Below are positions 1 through 8,555 of a stretch of DNA of 64,000 nt, one piece after another. Source of the DNA: Bacillus marasmi (lineage in GTDB: Bacteria > Bacillota > Bacilli > Bacillales > Cytobacillaceae); the NCBI RefSeq assembly GCF_902168435.1, contig NZ_LR656170.1, positions 202,720-266,719 of the forward strand, read 5' to 3'. Position 1 is the first letter of the stretch. Each line of letters starts with the position of its first letter. Under the pieces are notes generated by a model. That model did not search any database. It was given only the letters and a program-made list of their open reading frames with translations, and had not been told where the DNA came from. Both the position numbers and the translations under genes were made by a program.

Positions 1-1275
1 ATCATTTTGTATAATACCGGATATAAGTTTATTGGCGATATCTTGATTCTTTTTCTGCTATTGAAAATTGCCTATAATAACCGGAAAAAGATAACATCCT
101 TGTTCCGTCTTAGTTTTCTAGAAATATCATTTTTGCTTTTTATTGCAGTAGGTGTTGTATCTGCATTCCTAACAGGAGTATCTCTTCCTGCAATTATTAT
201 GCAAGTCCGAGCGTTTCTGCTGTTCTTCTTACTATTCTATATAGTAAAAAGAATGACTATTTCTCAGAAAGATACTTATGATTTTGCTTTAGTAACTTTT
301 GTTACTGCAACCATTTTATCCATTCAGGGGATTATCGAGAAAGTATCAGTGCGGACATTGCTATTACCAGAGATTTGGGAAAACATGGAACTTGCCGTTA
401 CCAATAAAACAAGGGTATACGGTTTAATTGGTGGTCCAAATGAACTAGCTCTTTATTTAGCCATTTCATTTATTATTAGTTTTTATTTGTTAATGAACGC
501 CACTGGACGATTCAGAATTCTAATCTATACTGGTATGACATTAATTCTTGCTGTCTTCTTTTTAACGTATTCACGAGGAGCTGTGTTAGGGGTTGCAGCC
601 TTCCTTATAATGTATCTGCTTATTAATCGTAAGCTTGCAAATTTCAAATCATTAATGGTGATCTTAATCTCGTCTGCTGTCCTATTTCTCGGAGTTGTGA
701 CTACTACAAACTACGTAGAAAAATATTTAGAGCAGCAATCCATTGAGGATGCGAAAAATCCAGACAAAAATAAAGAAAAAACGCCAGAAAAGGGACTAAA
801 CCGATTCACTGGTGCATTTTCCGACGAAAATATGGCACTTAGTAATGAGGATGGAAGAGTTTATTATGTAAAAAAGGCGATTGAAGTATTTAAGGATCGA
901 CCAATTAATGGTTATGGTTTCGGTACTTTTGGTGGAGCAGCAACACAAACCTACTCTTCTCCAATTTATAAGCAGTATAAAATTGCCTGGAATTTCTATT
1001 CCGACAATCAATATATTCAAATTCTTGCTGAGACCGGATTAGCTGGTACAATCTTTATTTTATTATCAGTTCTAGGTATGGGAAAGATGACATGGTCATT
1101 ACGAAAAGGCTATATCTTCTCCGCCTTACTAATCTTTTTCTTCGTTACAGCAATTGTAAGTGGTGTCGTGTATAATATTTTGGAAAATGACGTATTCACG
1201 ATGTACTATTTTATTCTCCTTGGTTTTGCTCATCACTTTTTAGCTGGCAAAAAGGGCAAGGATTCAACTCTTTAA
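1..1275 (+). CDS. O-antigen ligase/polymerase-like membrane protein, 5' end cut by window edge
   Basis: The reading frame is open from base 1, so the start probably lies outside the window; the TTG at base 7 is only the first possible start inside it. About 420 residues are visible, close to the usual length of the Wzy/WaaL-type O-antigen ligase family. There are about ten hydrophobic segments and a large hydrophilic loop around residues 235-310 between the later membrane spans. That loop contains a GYGFGTFGG-like stretch typical of the family. The likely role is to polymerise or ligate lipid-linked glycan at the outer face of the membrane. The gene opens a + strand run with two glycosyltransferases and a flippase, and a hairpin follows its stop. 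Whether it is a polymerase or a ligase cannot be told from sequence. Confidence 0.8.
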   Translation: MILYNTGYKFIGDILILFLLLKIAYNNRKKITSLFRLSFLEISFLLFIAVGVVSAFLTGVSLPAIIMQVRAFLLFFLLFYIVKRMTISQKDTYDFALVTFVTATILSIQGIIEKVSVRTLLLPEIWENMELAVTNKTRVYGLIGGPNELALYLAISFIISFYLLMNATGRFRILIYTGMTLILAVFFLTYSRGAVLGVAAFLIMYLLINRKLANFKSLMVILISSAVLFLGVVTTTNYVEKYLEQQSIEDAKNPDKNKEKTPEKGLNRFTGAFSDENMALSNEDGRVYYVKKAIEVFKDRPINGYGFGTFGGAATQTYSSPIYKQYKIAWNFYSDNQYIQILAETGLAGTIFILLSVLGMGKMTWSLRKGYIFSALLIFFFVTAIVSGVVYNILENDVFTMYYFILLGFAHHFLAGKKGKDSTL

Positions 1276-1293
1276 TTGGCAAAATTTCATAGT

Positions 1294-1348
1294 AAGGCAC
1301 CTCCTATTTTTCTTCAAAACAAAGAGTTAAATATGAGGTGTCTTTTTG
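1294..1348 (+). terminator. Hairpin with T-run after the ligase-like gene
   Basis: AAGGCACCTC (1294-1303) pairs with GAGGTGTCTT (1335-1344) around a roughly 31-nt loop, and a short T-run follows. The large loop makes it a moderate candidate. It may only attenuate read-through into the next glycosyltransferase gene. Confidence 0.5.
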
Positions 1349-1413
1349 CTATACTAAGTAAGTTGGCTTACTTTAACACCTCTGCAAATTCCAAAAATAA
1401 GGATGGATTAATA

Positions 1414-2523
1414 ATGAAAAAGGTATTAATTTCAATCGACAGTTTAGGTGGTGGCGGAGCAGAGAAAGTGCTCATCAACCTCTTAAAACACCTAAATAAA
1501 GATAAATATGAGGTCACATTGCTATTGCTTTTTAATGAGGGAATCTATCTTAAAGAAGTACCAAAACACGTAAAAATAAAAACAATATTCAACCCGAAAG
1601 GCAATATTCATCGTAGAATTCTCTATAAACTATTTAAGTTTTTTTCTGCTGAAAGATTATATAAGACATTTATTCAAGAAAATTACGATGTTGAGATTGC
1701 CTTTTTAGAAGGAAGCACAACGAAATTGATCTCGGGGTCGCCGAATTCAAAATCAAAAAAGATTGCTTGGGTTCATACTGATTTTGCAAATTACCATTGG
1801 TCAAAACATTATTACAAAAATAATGAGGAAGAAAAAAAACAATATAAAAAGTTCAATGATATTATCTTTGTTTCAAATGATTCATTGAAGGGATTTGAAA
1901 AAACACTACTCATACACGATAAGTTAAGTGTTATTTATAATCCTATCGACGCAGACGAAATCTCAAACAAATCGAAACAGGACAGCATTAAAAATGATAT
2001 GCTTACTGTCATCTCCGTTGGAAGATTAATTGAACAAAAAGGTTATGACCGATTAATAAAGGTCCATAGTCAGTTAATCAAGGAAGGTATTGAGCACAAA
2101 CTTGTATTAATTGGTGAAGGTGAAGAAAAGACTAAACTAAACCAACTATGTGATGATTTACATGTTAGTAAGAGCGTTGTGTTCGCTGGTTTCCAGACTA
2201 ATCCTTATAAATACGTTAATGCAGCAGATGTATATGTTAGCTCCTCTAGAGTGGAAGGGCTTCCGTTAGTGGTAGCAGAAGCATTGATATTAGGTAAACC
2301 TATTTTATGCACAAGATGCAGCGGACCGGTAGAGCTTCTTGACAACGGGAAATATGGGATGATTGTAGATAATTCTGAACAGGGAATTTACGATGGGCTT
2401 AAAGAATTGCTGTTAAGCGAAGATACAAGAAAACAGTATGCTAAACTCGCCTTGCAGCGTAAAAGCTTTTTTGATATTAATAAAATCATCTGCCAAATTG
2501 AGCAGTTAATTGATGATAAATAG
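1414..2523 (+). CDS. Glycosyltransferase family 4 (GT-B fold)
   Basis: The 369-residue cytosolic glycosyltransferase starts with MKKVLISIDSLGGGGAEKV, the glycine-rich N-terminal loop of GT4 enzymes. The C-terminal half carries SVGRLIEQKGYDRLI and the donor-binding ARVEGLPLVVAEAL-like EX7E region (SSRVEGLPLVVAEA). It probably transfers a nucleotide-activated sugar to a lipid-linked oligosaccharide. The frame is open upstream to 1276, but the ATG at 1414 has AAGGATGG nearby and begins the conserved fold, so it is preferred. It is followed directly by a GT2 gene, with which it probably forms an operon. Substrate is unknown. Confidence 0.88.
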   Translation: MKKVLISIDSLGGGGAEKVLINLLKHLNKDKYEVTLLLLFNEGIYLKEVPKHVKIKTIFNPKGNIHRRILYKLFKFFSAERLYKTFIQENYDVEIAFLEGSTTKLISGSPNSKSKKIAWVHTDFANYHWSKHYYKNNEEEKKQYKKFNDIIFVSNDSLKGFEKTLLIHDKLSVIYNPIDADEISNKSKQDSIKNDMLTVISVGRLIEQKGYDRLIKVHSQLIKEGIEHKLVLIGEGEEKTKLNQLCDDLHVSKSVVFAGFQTNPYKYVNAADVYVSSSRVEGLPLVVAEALILGKPILCTRCSGPVELLDNGKYGMIVDNSEQGIYDGLKELLLSEDTRKQYAKLALQRKSFFDINKIICQIEQLIDDK

Positions 2524-2542
2524 AACGAAACGGGGAATGGAT

Positions 2543-3556
2543 ATGTCTTCACCATCGATCAGTATTATTGTACCCGTGTATAAAGCTGAGTCCTTTTTAC
2601 ACCAATGTATACAGTCCATATTGAATCAAACCTTTAAGGATTTTGAGCTTATTCTTGTAAATGATGGATCGCCCGATAACAGTGGAAAAGTTTGTGATGA
2701 TTTTGCCTTAAAGGATGAAAGAATAAAGGTCATCCACAAAAATAATGAAGGCGTGAGTAAAGCAAGAAACACAGGTATTGATGCCAGTATTGGTAAATAC
2801 TTAATGTTTTGTGACGCCGACGACTTTGTTGAACCAACCTGGTGTGAGGAAATGATCAACAAGGTTAAAGACCATTCAGTGGTAATATGCGGACACTACT
2901 TAAATAATCAAAAAGCTAACCAAAATACCATCTCACCAGTTTTATTAGGAAATGATGGTGACTATTTTTCTTTTAAAAAGAAAGATATTTTCCCTTATTA
3001 TCAGAAGCATTTTATTAATTCACCGTGGAATAAAATTTTTAATGCGAAAATGATTAAACAAAATCAAATTCGATTCAATGAAAGTCTAAGCATTGGTGAA
3101 GACCTACTGTTTAATCTTGACTATCTCAAATTAGTAGACGAGGACATAATTGTCGTTAATAAGCCTTTGTATCATTATGTTTTAAGAGACACTGACAGTC
3201 TAACAATTAAATACCATGCGAACCAATTTGACATTTACAAACAGTTATTTACTGAAGTGTATAACTGTTTTAAATTATTTGGGGTCAACCTTAACGAGAT
3301 TAAACCAGTATATTTCAACTTATATTTACATGCGCTAAACCACGTGTTTGAGCACAAATTTTTCAAGGAATCTAAACTATCATTTTTCAAAAAATGGAAG
3401 TATAACTCCATGGTATTAAAAAGTAAGGAATTTACTGAGTGTCTTCAAAATGCACAAATTACAGACATGAATAATTTATATGTTTCCTTATTAAAGTCTC
3501 AAAACTATCTACTAGTTTACTTATACAATTACCTACGTCATGTAAGGAATCATTAA
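2543..3556 (+). CDS. Glycosyltransferase family 2
   Basis: The 337-residue GT2 (GT-A fold) enzyme starts with SISIIVPVYKAE, followed by LVNDGSPDNSG and the metal-binding FCDADDF motif. The C-terminal half resembles capsule and teichoic-acid GT2 enzymes such as EpsJ. The frame is open from 2510, but the ATG at 2543 lies six bases after GGGGA, while the alternative ATG at 2537 sits too close to it. The preceding gene stops at 2523. The flippase gene starts only 9 bp after this stop, so the genes are probably co-transcribed. It is likely to extend the same repeat unit as its neighbours; the sugar cannot be inferred. Confidence 0.88.
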   Translation: MSSPSISIIVPVYKAESFLHQCIQSILNQTFKDFELILVNDGSPDNSGKVCDDFALKDERIKVIHKNNEGVSKARNTGIDASIGKYLMFCDADDFVEPTWCEEMINKVKDHSVVICGHYLNNQKANQNTISPVLLGNDGDYFSFKKKDIFPYYQKHFINSPWNKIFNAKMIKQNQIRFNESLSIGEDLLFNLDYLKLVDEDIIVVNKPLYHYVLRDTDSLTIKYHANQFDIYKQLFTEVYNCFKLFGVNLNEIKPVYFNLYLHALNHVFEHKFFKESKLSFFKKWKYNSMVLKSKEFTECLQNAQITDMNNLYVSLLKSQNYLLVYLYNYLRHVRNH

Positions 3557-3565
3557 GGAGTATTT

Positions 3566-5077
3566 ATGAAAGCCAAACGTAGCATATTAAACATCATATT
3601 CGGACTCACCAGTCAGCTCATAATTATTTCCCTTGGTGTTGTAATTCCTAGACTTTTCCTCGTAAACTTCGGTTCAGAGGTTAATGGTTTTTTATCTTCA
3701 ATCACGCAAATAATGGTGTATATGACGCTTTTTGAAGCGGGAGTTGGTGCCGCATCCTTACAAGCCTTATATAAACCTATTTCTGGCGGGGATAAACAAG
3801 GAATTAATTCTATATTAGCAGCAACTTCAAAGTATTATCGTAAAACGGGAATTTATTATTTTATTACCGTTATTATTATTTCAATCGGTTATCCTCTGGT
3901 TGTTAAAACTAGTTTGCCGACTTCAACGATCGTTCCTGTAATATTATTAACCGGTCTTGGTGGTGCGCTAAATTATTATTTTGTTGGTAAATACAGGATT
4001 TTTCTCGTAGCTGAAGGAAAAAATTACATTGAGACATCAATCGTTACGGTCATAAATATCTTGATTAATGTTGCGAAAATTGTATTGCTGTTAAACGGTT
4101 TCAGCATCATCGCTGTTCAAGCAGCTTATCTTATTTTATCCATCATCCAAGTAGTCGTCTTTCTTATTTATATTAGAAAAAATTATCAATGGCTCGACTT
4201 AAGTATCAAGCCAGATTTTGAAGCCATTAGCCAAAAAAACTCGGCATTGGTTCATCAATTTTCTACCTTGATATTTAGTAATACGACCGTGCTGATTCTA
4301 ACACTCTTTACAAACTTAAAGGTTGTTAGTGTGTACGTTATGTATAATTTATTATTCAGTATTATCGACAATGTCATAATCACGATTAATAGTAGCTTAA
4401 CCGCAGCGCTTGGCCAGACTTACCATGAAAGTCGAGAAAGATTTTTAAAATTTTATGATGTATATGAAACCTATTTTATGGCAATTATCTACGCGTTGTT
4501 CACCATTGCCTATATATTAATTTTGCCATTTATGAAACTATACACGGCGGGAATAACGGATATCAATTATATCGATACTATACTCCCAGTGCTATTTATT
4601 ATCATAAAATTATTAGGTAATGCTAGGATTTCATCTAATAATGCAATAAACATTGCTGGACACTTTAAGAAAACGCAAAATCGTTCTTTGTTAGAATCCG
4701 GCATCAATATTGTATTTACTTTAATATTTGTGCAAATTTGGGGAATCTACGGAGCATTAATGGGAACAATCACGGCACTATTGTATCGCTCCATTGACAT
4801 GATTGTATACTCAAGCAAAAACATCTTAGAGAGAAGTCCATTAATTACTTCGAAAAGATGGTTTATAAACGTGTGTTTATTTTTATTGATTATTTTCATT
4901 GCCGGAAAATTTGATATCAACCCAACATCATATATAGGAATAGTAGGTTGGGCAAGTCTACTAGTTGCCACAATATTACCAACTTATTTAATAGTATCAT
5001 CAATTTTTGAAAAGGAAGTTTTCCTTTATTCAAAAGCGTTTTTTAATAGTTATTTTAATAAATCAAAACAAAATTAA
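3566..5077 (+). CDS. Polysaccharide flippase (Wzx/MOP superfamily)
   Basis: The 503-residue integral membrane protein has about 12-14 hydrophobic segments. The start, NIIFGLTSQLIIISLGVVIPRLFL followed by FGSEVNGFLSS, is typical of oligosaccharide flippases in which a lipid-linked repeat unit is turned across the membrane. RBS TAAGGAG precedes the ATG. It lies between glycosyltransferase genes and downstream of a polymerase/ligase-like gene, the usual composition of a Wzx/Wzy-type glycan locus. A 63-bp gap separates it from the next synthase gene, so it may close the first sub-operon. Confidence 0.87.
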   Translation: MKAKRSILNIIFGLTSQLIIISLGVVIPRLFLVNFGSEVNGFLSSITQIMVYMTLFEAGVGAASLQALYKPISGGDKQGINSILAATSKYYRKTGIYYFITVIIISIGYPLVVKTSLPTSTIVPVILLTGLGGALNYYFVGKYRIFLVAEGKNYIETSIVTVINILINVAKIVLLLNGFSIIAVQAAYLILSIIQVVVFLIYIRKNYQWLDLSIKPDFEAISQKNSALVHQFSTLIFSNTTVLILTLFTNLKVVSVYVMYNLLFSIIDNVIITINSSLTAALGQTYHESRERFLKFYDVYETYFMAIIYALFTIAYILILPFMKLYTAGITDINYIDTILPVLFIIIKLLGNARISSNNAINIAGHFKKTQNRSLLESGINIVFTLIFVQIWGIYGALMGTITALLYRSIDMIVYSSKNILERSPLITSKRWFINVCLFLLIIFIAGKFDINPTSYIGIVGWASLLVATILPTYLIVSSIFEKEVFLYSKAFFNSYFNKSKQN

Positions 5078-5140
5078 GAGAAGCTCCTATATTGTTTGAA
5101 GTATAAAGTTTTTCTCTAAGGAATAGTTGAGAGGTGCATC

Positions 5141-6088
5141 ATGGAAATAGCAATATTAATTCCTTGTTATAACGAAGAACAAACGATTGGAAAAGTAATT
5201 GATGATTTTAGAAAAGAACTCCCTCATTCAAAAATATATATTTATGATAATAATTCCTCTGACAAAACCTATGAGGTTGCAAAGCTTCATGGAGCGATTG
5301 TCAAAAAGGAAATCATGCAAGGAAAAGGGAACGTTGTTCGCTCTATGTTTAGAGATATTGACGCAGATATTTATGTGATGGTCGATGGTGATGATACGTA
5401 CCCAGCAGAGTTTGTTCATGATTTAATGAAGCCGGTTATCACTCAAGAAGCCAATATGGTGATTGGGGATCGGCTTTCTAATGGAACATACTTTAACGAA
5501 AATAAACGATTGTTCCACAATACTGGAAATAACTTAGTCAAGGGTTTAATTAATCTTCTGTATAAAAGTCAGATAAAAGATATTATGACTGGCTATCGTG
5601 CGTTTGATCGATTGTTTGTTAAATCAATGCCTGTGATGAGTCCAGGCTTTGAAATCGAAACAGAAATGAGTCTCCATGCGCTTGATAAAAGATTCAAAAT
5701 AAAAGAAGTGCCAATTGATTACCGTGACCGACCTGAAGGAAGCGAATCAAAGCTTAATACTTTTTCTGACGGTTTTAGAGTACTAAATATGATCTTCACA
5801 TTATTTAAGGAATTTAAGCCGTTCCAGTTCTTTAGTATTTGGGCCGTGGTGTTTTTTATGCTAGGACTTGCAGTCGGAATTCCAGTCATATATGAATTCT
5901 TTAAAACAGACTATATTACAAAGGTCCCATCGGCCATACTTGCAGTAGGATTAATCATTCTTGCTGTACTATCTTTTGCTTGTGGATTAATTTTGGATAC
6001 CATTTCATCGCAAAATAAAAAACAATATGAACTAGAACTTAATCGTTTATCATCTAATCTCGGAGGGGAAAAATGGAAGGGAAAATAG
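5141..6088 (+). CDS. Polyprenyl-phosphate glycosyltransferase (DPM1/GtrB-like GT2) with two C-terminal membrane helices
   Basis: The 315-residue protein has a GT2 domain over residues 1-220 (ILIPCYNEEQTIGKV, IYDNNSSDKT, MVDGDDTYPAE, IMTGYRAF). Two membrane helices follow at about 230-285. This layout is that of dolichol/undecaprenyl-phosphate sugar synthases, which load one sugar on the lipid carrier at the inner face of the membrane. The RBS GAGAGGTG precedes the ATG. Its stop overlaps the next gene, a GT-C-like membrane protein, by 16 nt, and two small EamA proteins follow. The set therefore looks like synthase, transferase and ArnE/F-like flippase. Confidence 0.87.
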   Translation: MEIAILIPCYNEEQTIGKVIDDFRKELPHSKIYIYDNNSSDKTYEVAKLHGAIVKKEIMQGKGNVVRSMFRDIDADIYVMVDGDDTYPAEFVHDLMKPVITQEANMVIGDRLSNGTYFNENKRLFHNTGNNLVKGLINLLYKSQIKDIMTGYRAFDRLFVKSMPVMSPGFEIETEMSLHALDKRFKIKEVPIDYRDRPEGSESKLNTFSDGFRVLNMIFTLFKEFKPFQFFSIWAVVFFMLGLAVGIPVIYEFFKTDYITKVPSAILAVGLIILAVLSFACGLILDTISSQNKKQYELELNRLSSNLGGEKWKGK

Positions 6089-7800
6089 CATACTTAACCT
6101 TATGCCTAACTGCTCTAATTTCAACATTTGGGATATTTTTCTTCTATTTTCCAATCAAAAGCGTTCCAATTTTTATTGTGTTAACTGGCTTTTGCATCGT
6201 TCTTGCCCTTTATGTCATCTTTTATCGTTTGTATTTTCACGATTTGCGTGAGCTTCCGTATAAGCAACGGGGATTATTAATCTTTTTTTCTTCTTTGTTA
6301 GCTATATTTTTTTTGATTAGCTCAAGCGGGAATCAAGATTATTTAAGCGATAATTCCTTCGTTATCGTTATGCTGACTTACTGTGGTAGCTTTTTATTCA
6401 TTTCTTTTCTTATCATATTTGTTACGATGTTTGCTTTAAGCAATATCGCTAATTCTAATGTACAAAATGCGAGCCTCAAGAACTTTGCCGTATATTTTAT
6501 GATGATCTTTCTTGCAGGAATTTTTTATTGGGCTGCTTTTTATCCAGCAGCTATGTCTTATGATTCAATGTGGTCGTGGAATCAGGTCCATACGAAGGAA
6601 TTCAATGATTGGCACCCTATCATGTTCACATGGCTCATCTTAGGACTTACTTATGTCTGGGACTCTCCAGCAATGGTGACAATATTTCAGATTGTTATTT
6701 TAGCCCTTATTTATGCTTATTCCTTTAGTCAATTACAAAAATTAGGATTAAATAAGTATTTATTGGTGTTTACGTGTATTTTACTAGCATTTTCCCCACC
6801 CTTCGGAAACTACACGATTGTCATTTGGAAGGATGTACTTTACAGTGGATGTTTATTGTTTTTTACAGTACACCTTTTCTTAATCGTAAGATCTAAAGGT
6901 AGCTGGCTTATCAGTAAGGGGAATATAGCCCTTTTTATATTATCATCCTTTGGAGTAATATTTTTCCGCCATAATGGGTTTCCAGTCTATCTACTAACGA
7001 TGCTTATCTTGTTTTTATTTTATTGGAAATACGTATTTAAGCGAGCATTACCCTTATTTCTTTGCTTGGTCATTTTCCATCAAATCTTGACGGGCCCAAT
7101 CTTTACTTATTTTAATATCGAGTCATCTGATCCAAATGAAGCATTAGCTATTCCGACCCAACAAATCGGGAACGTCATTAAAAATGATGGAAAACTTACG
7201 GAACAACAGCTCGAATACTTTAATTCAATCATGCCAATCCATTTATGGAAGGAGAATTATTATCCACATACTGTTGACTATATTAAATTTCATGGTGAAT
7301 ATGATCGTGATGTGATCATCGAAGATTATCCTTTATATTTTAAGATGTGGGGAAACACTGTGCTTCAAAACCCGAAACTAGCACTTGAGGCATTCTTTAA
7401 CCAAACTTCGTTAGTTTGGCAAATTCGGACACCAGAAGGTTTTTCATTAACCTTTTTTACCGATATGAGTGAAAATGACGTAGGACTGGAAAGGAAACCA
7501 TTAAGTTCGTTTCTGTCTGAAAAACTTACTAGTTATTTAGAGTTCTCGAGAGCAAATCCAATCCTTAATTTTGTATGGCGTCCTGCTTCTTACGCTTTTA
7601 TCATTTTTGTATTTGCCATTGCATTTTTTATGAAAAACGGCTGGAAAGCTGGCGTTGTCCTCTTGCCATTTTTACTAAATATGCTCTCAGTTACAGCAGC
7701 CTTACCTGCTCAGGATTTCCGCTACTTATTTGCCAATGTATTGATTAGCTTTATTTTCCCTTTAATGGCGCTAATAAAACCCAATATTAAGGAGGAGTGA
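6073..7800 (+). CDS. Large GT-C-like membrane protein (resembles DUF6020-type proteins)
   Basis: The 575-residue protein has about 12-13 membrane segments. After the fifth or sixth helix comes FYPAAMSYDSMWSW followed by NDWHPIMFTW. An acidic residue in an early outer loop followed by an H-P motif is what GT-C glycosyltransferases use for polyprenyl-phosphate sugar donors. It overlaps the synthase gene by 16 nt, has GGAGGGG just before the ATG, and is followed after 4 nt by the EamA pair. I infer that it transfers the flipped sugar onto an outside acceptor such as a wall polymer or glycan. The family name is from memory and not verified. Confidence 0.7.
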   Translation: MEGKIAYLTLCLTALISTFGIFFFYFPIKSVPIFIVLTGFCIVLALYVIFYRLYFHDLRELPYKQRGLLIFFSSLLAIFFLISSSGNQDYLSDNSFVIVMLTYCGSFLFISFLIIFVTMFALSNIANSNVQNASLKNFAVYFMMIFLAGIFYWAAFYPAAMSYDSMWSWNQVHTKEFNDWHPIMFTWLILGLTYVWDSPAMVTIFQIVILALIYAYSFSQLQKLGLNKYLLVFTCILLAFSPPFGNYTIVIWKDVLYSGCLLFFTVHLFLIVRSKGSWLISKGNIALFILSSFGVIFFRHNGFPVYLLTMLILFLFYWKYVFKRALPLFLCLVIFHQILTGPIFTYFNIESSDPNEALAIPTQQIGNVIKNDGKLTEQQLEYFNSIMPIHLWKENYYPHTVDYIKFHGEYDRDVIIEDYPLYFKMWGNTVLQNPKLALEAFFNQTSLVWQIRTPEGFSLTFFTDMSENDVGLERKPLSSFLSEKLTSYLEFSRANPILNFVWRPASYAFIIFVFAIAFFMKNGWKAGVVLLPFLLNMLSVTAALPAQDFRYLFANVLISFIFPLMALIKPNIKEE

Positions 7801-7804
7801 AGCT

Positions 7805-8152
7805 ATGGAACAAAATACGAATACTCAAAATAAAACTTATCTTGGAATCATCTTAATGATATCTGCTGCTGTATGTACTTCATTTGGTCAATTATTTTGG
7901 AAATTATCCGAGGCTAATTTAAATATAGAATTAATATTCGGCTTCTTCCTATACTTTTTTGGTGCAGTCTTAATGATAGTAGCATTTCGTTTTGGGAAAC
8001 TGTCTATATTACATCCACTATTAAGTATAGGTTATGTATTCAGCACCCTATTAGGTTCATTTTTTCTGAATGAAGTCATCAGTATTAGCTCGATTATGGG
8101 GATAATTTTTATTATGAGCGGGGTTATCTTGATTGGTGGTGAAACCAATTAA
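7805..8152 (+). CDS. Small EamA/DMT transporter subunit (ArnE/ArnF-like)
   Basis: The 115-residue protein has four predicted helices and no soluble domain. It looks like one half of an EamA drug/metabolite transporter (LGIILMISAAVCTSFGQLFWK near the start, SIMGIIFIMSGVILIGG at the end). Pairs of such half-proteins form the ArnE/ArnF flippase for undecaprenyl-phosphate-aminoarabinose. The RBS AAGGAGG overlaps the end of the preceding gene. It overlaps the next, related gene by 20 nt, so the two are probably made in equal amounts as a heterodimer. Substrate and flipping role are inferred from the neighbouring synthase. Confidence 0.78.
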   Translation: MEQNTNTQNKTYLGIILMISAAVCTSFGQLFWKLSEANLNIELIFGFFLYFFGAVLMIVAFRFGKLSILHPLLSIGYVFSTLLGSFFLNEVISISSIMGIIFIMSGVILIGGETN

Positions 8153-8489
8153 TATATTATTGTTAATTTCAATGACTATTTTCGGTTCCTTTGGTGGTTT
8201 CTTTTTTAAAAAAGCCAGTTCACCTTTGGAGAACAGCAAAAAAATTAGCTCATTATTAATGTTTCTTGCGATTGGTGGGTTTTTTTATATTTCAGGAGCG
8301 GTAGTGAATATTATTTTATTGAAGAAACTCCCTTATTCAATCGTTTTTCCACTTACATCAGTGACCTATATTTGGACAATGATTATTTCTAAAATATGGC
8401 TTAATGAAAGGATTACGTCCAGAAAGCTTTTAGGGGTTACACTTATACTGATTGGATGCGTCCTACTATCATATAACAAACTAAATTGA
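8133..8489 (+). CDS. Second small EamA/DMT transporter subunit (ArnE/ArnF-like)
   Basis: The 118-residue, four-helix protein is similar in layout to the preceding one (ISMTIFGSFGGFFFKKASS near the start, VTLILIGCVLLSY at the end). Three start codons in a row are possible: TTG 8133, GTG 8136 and GTG 8139. A GAGCGGGG stretch about ten bases upstream fits any of them. The overlap with the first subunit gene suggests translational coupling. It ends a four-gene cassette, and a strong terminator follows at 8526-8554. It probably works with its partner in moving the lipid-linked sugar outward. Confidence 0.75.
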   Translation: MVVKPINILLLISMTIFGSFGGFFFKKASSPLENSKKISSLLMFLAIGGFFYISGAVVNIILLKKLPYSIVFPLTSVTYIWTMIISKIWLNERITSRKLLGVTLILIGCVLLSYNKLN

Positions 8490-8525
8490 GCAATAAAAAA
8501 CCTAATATTGCATTTTTAATAGAAC

Positions 8526-8554
8526 AAAAAGGTCCCAAAATTGGGACCTTTTTT
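8526..8554. terminator. Bidirectional terminator between convergent genes
   Basis: The perfect stem AAAAAGGTCCCAA / TTGGGACCTTTTT has A- and T-runs on both sides. It lies between the EamA operon (+) and the stop of the giant glucosaminidase gene (-), so it can end transcription from both. Confidence 0.9.
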
Positions 8555-8555
8555 A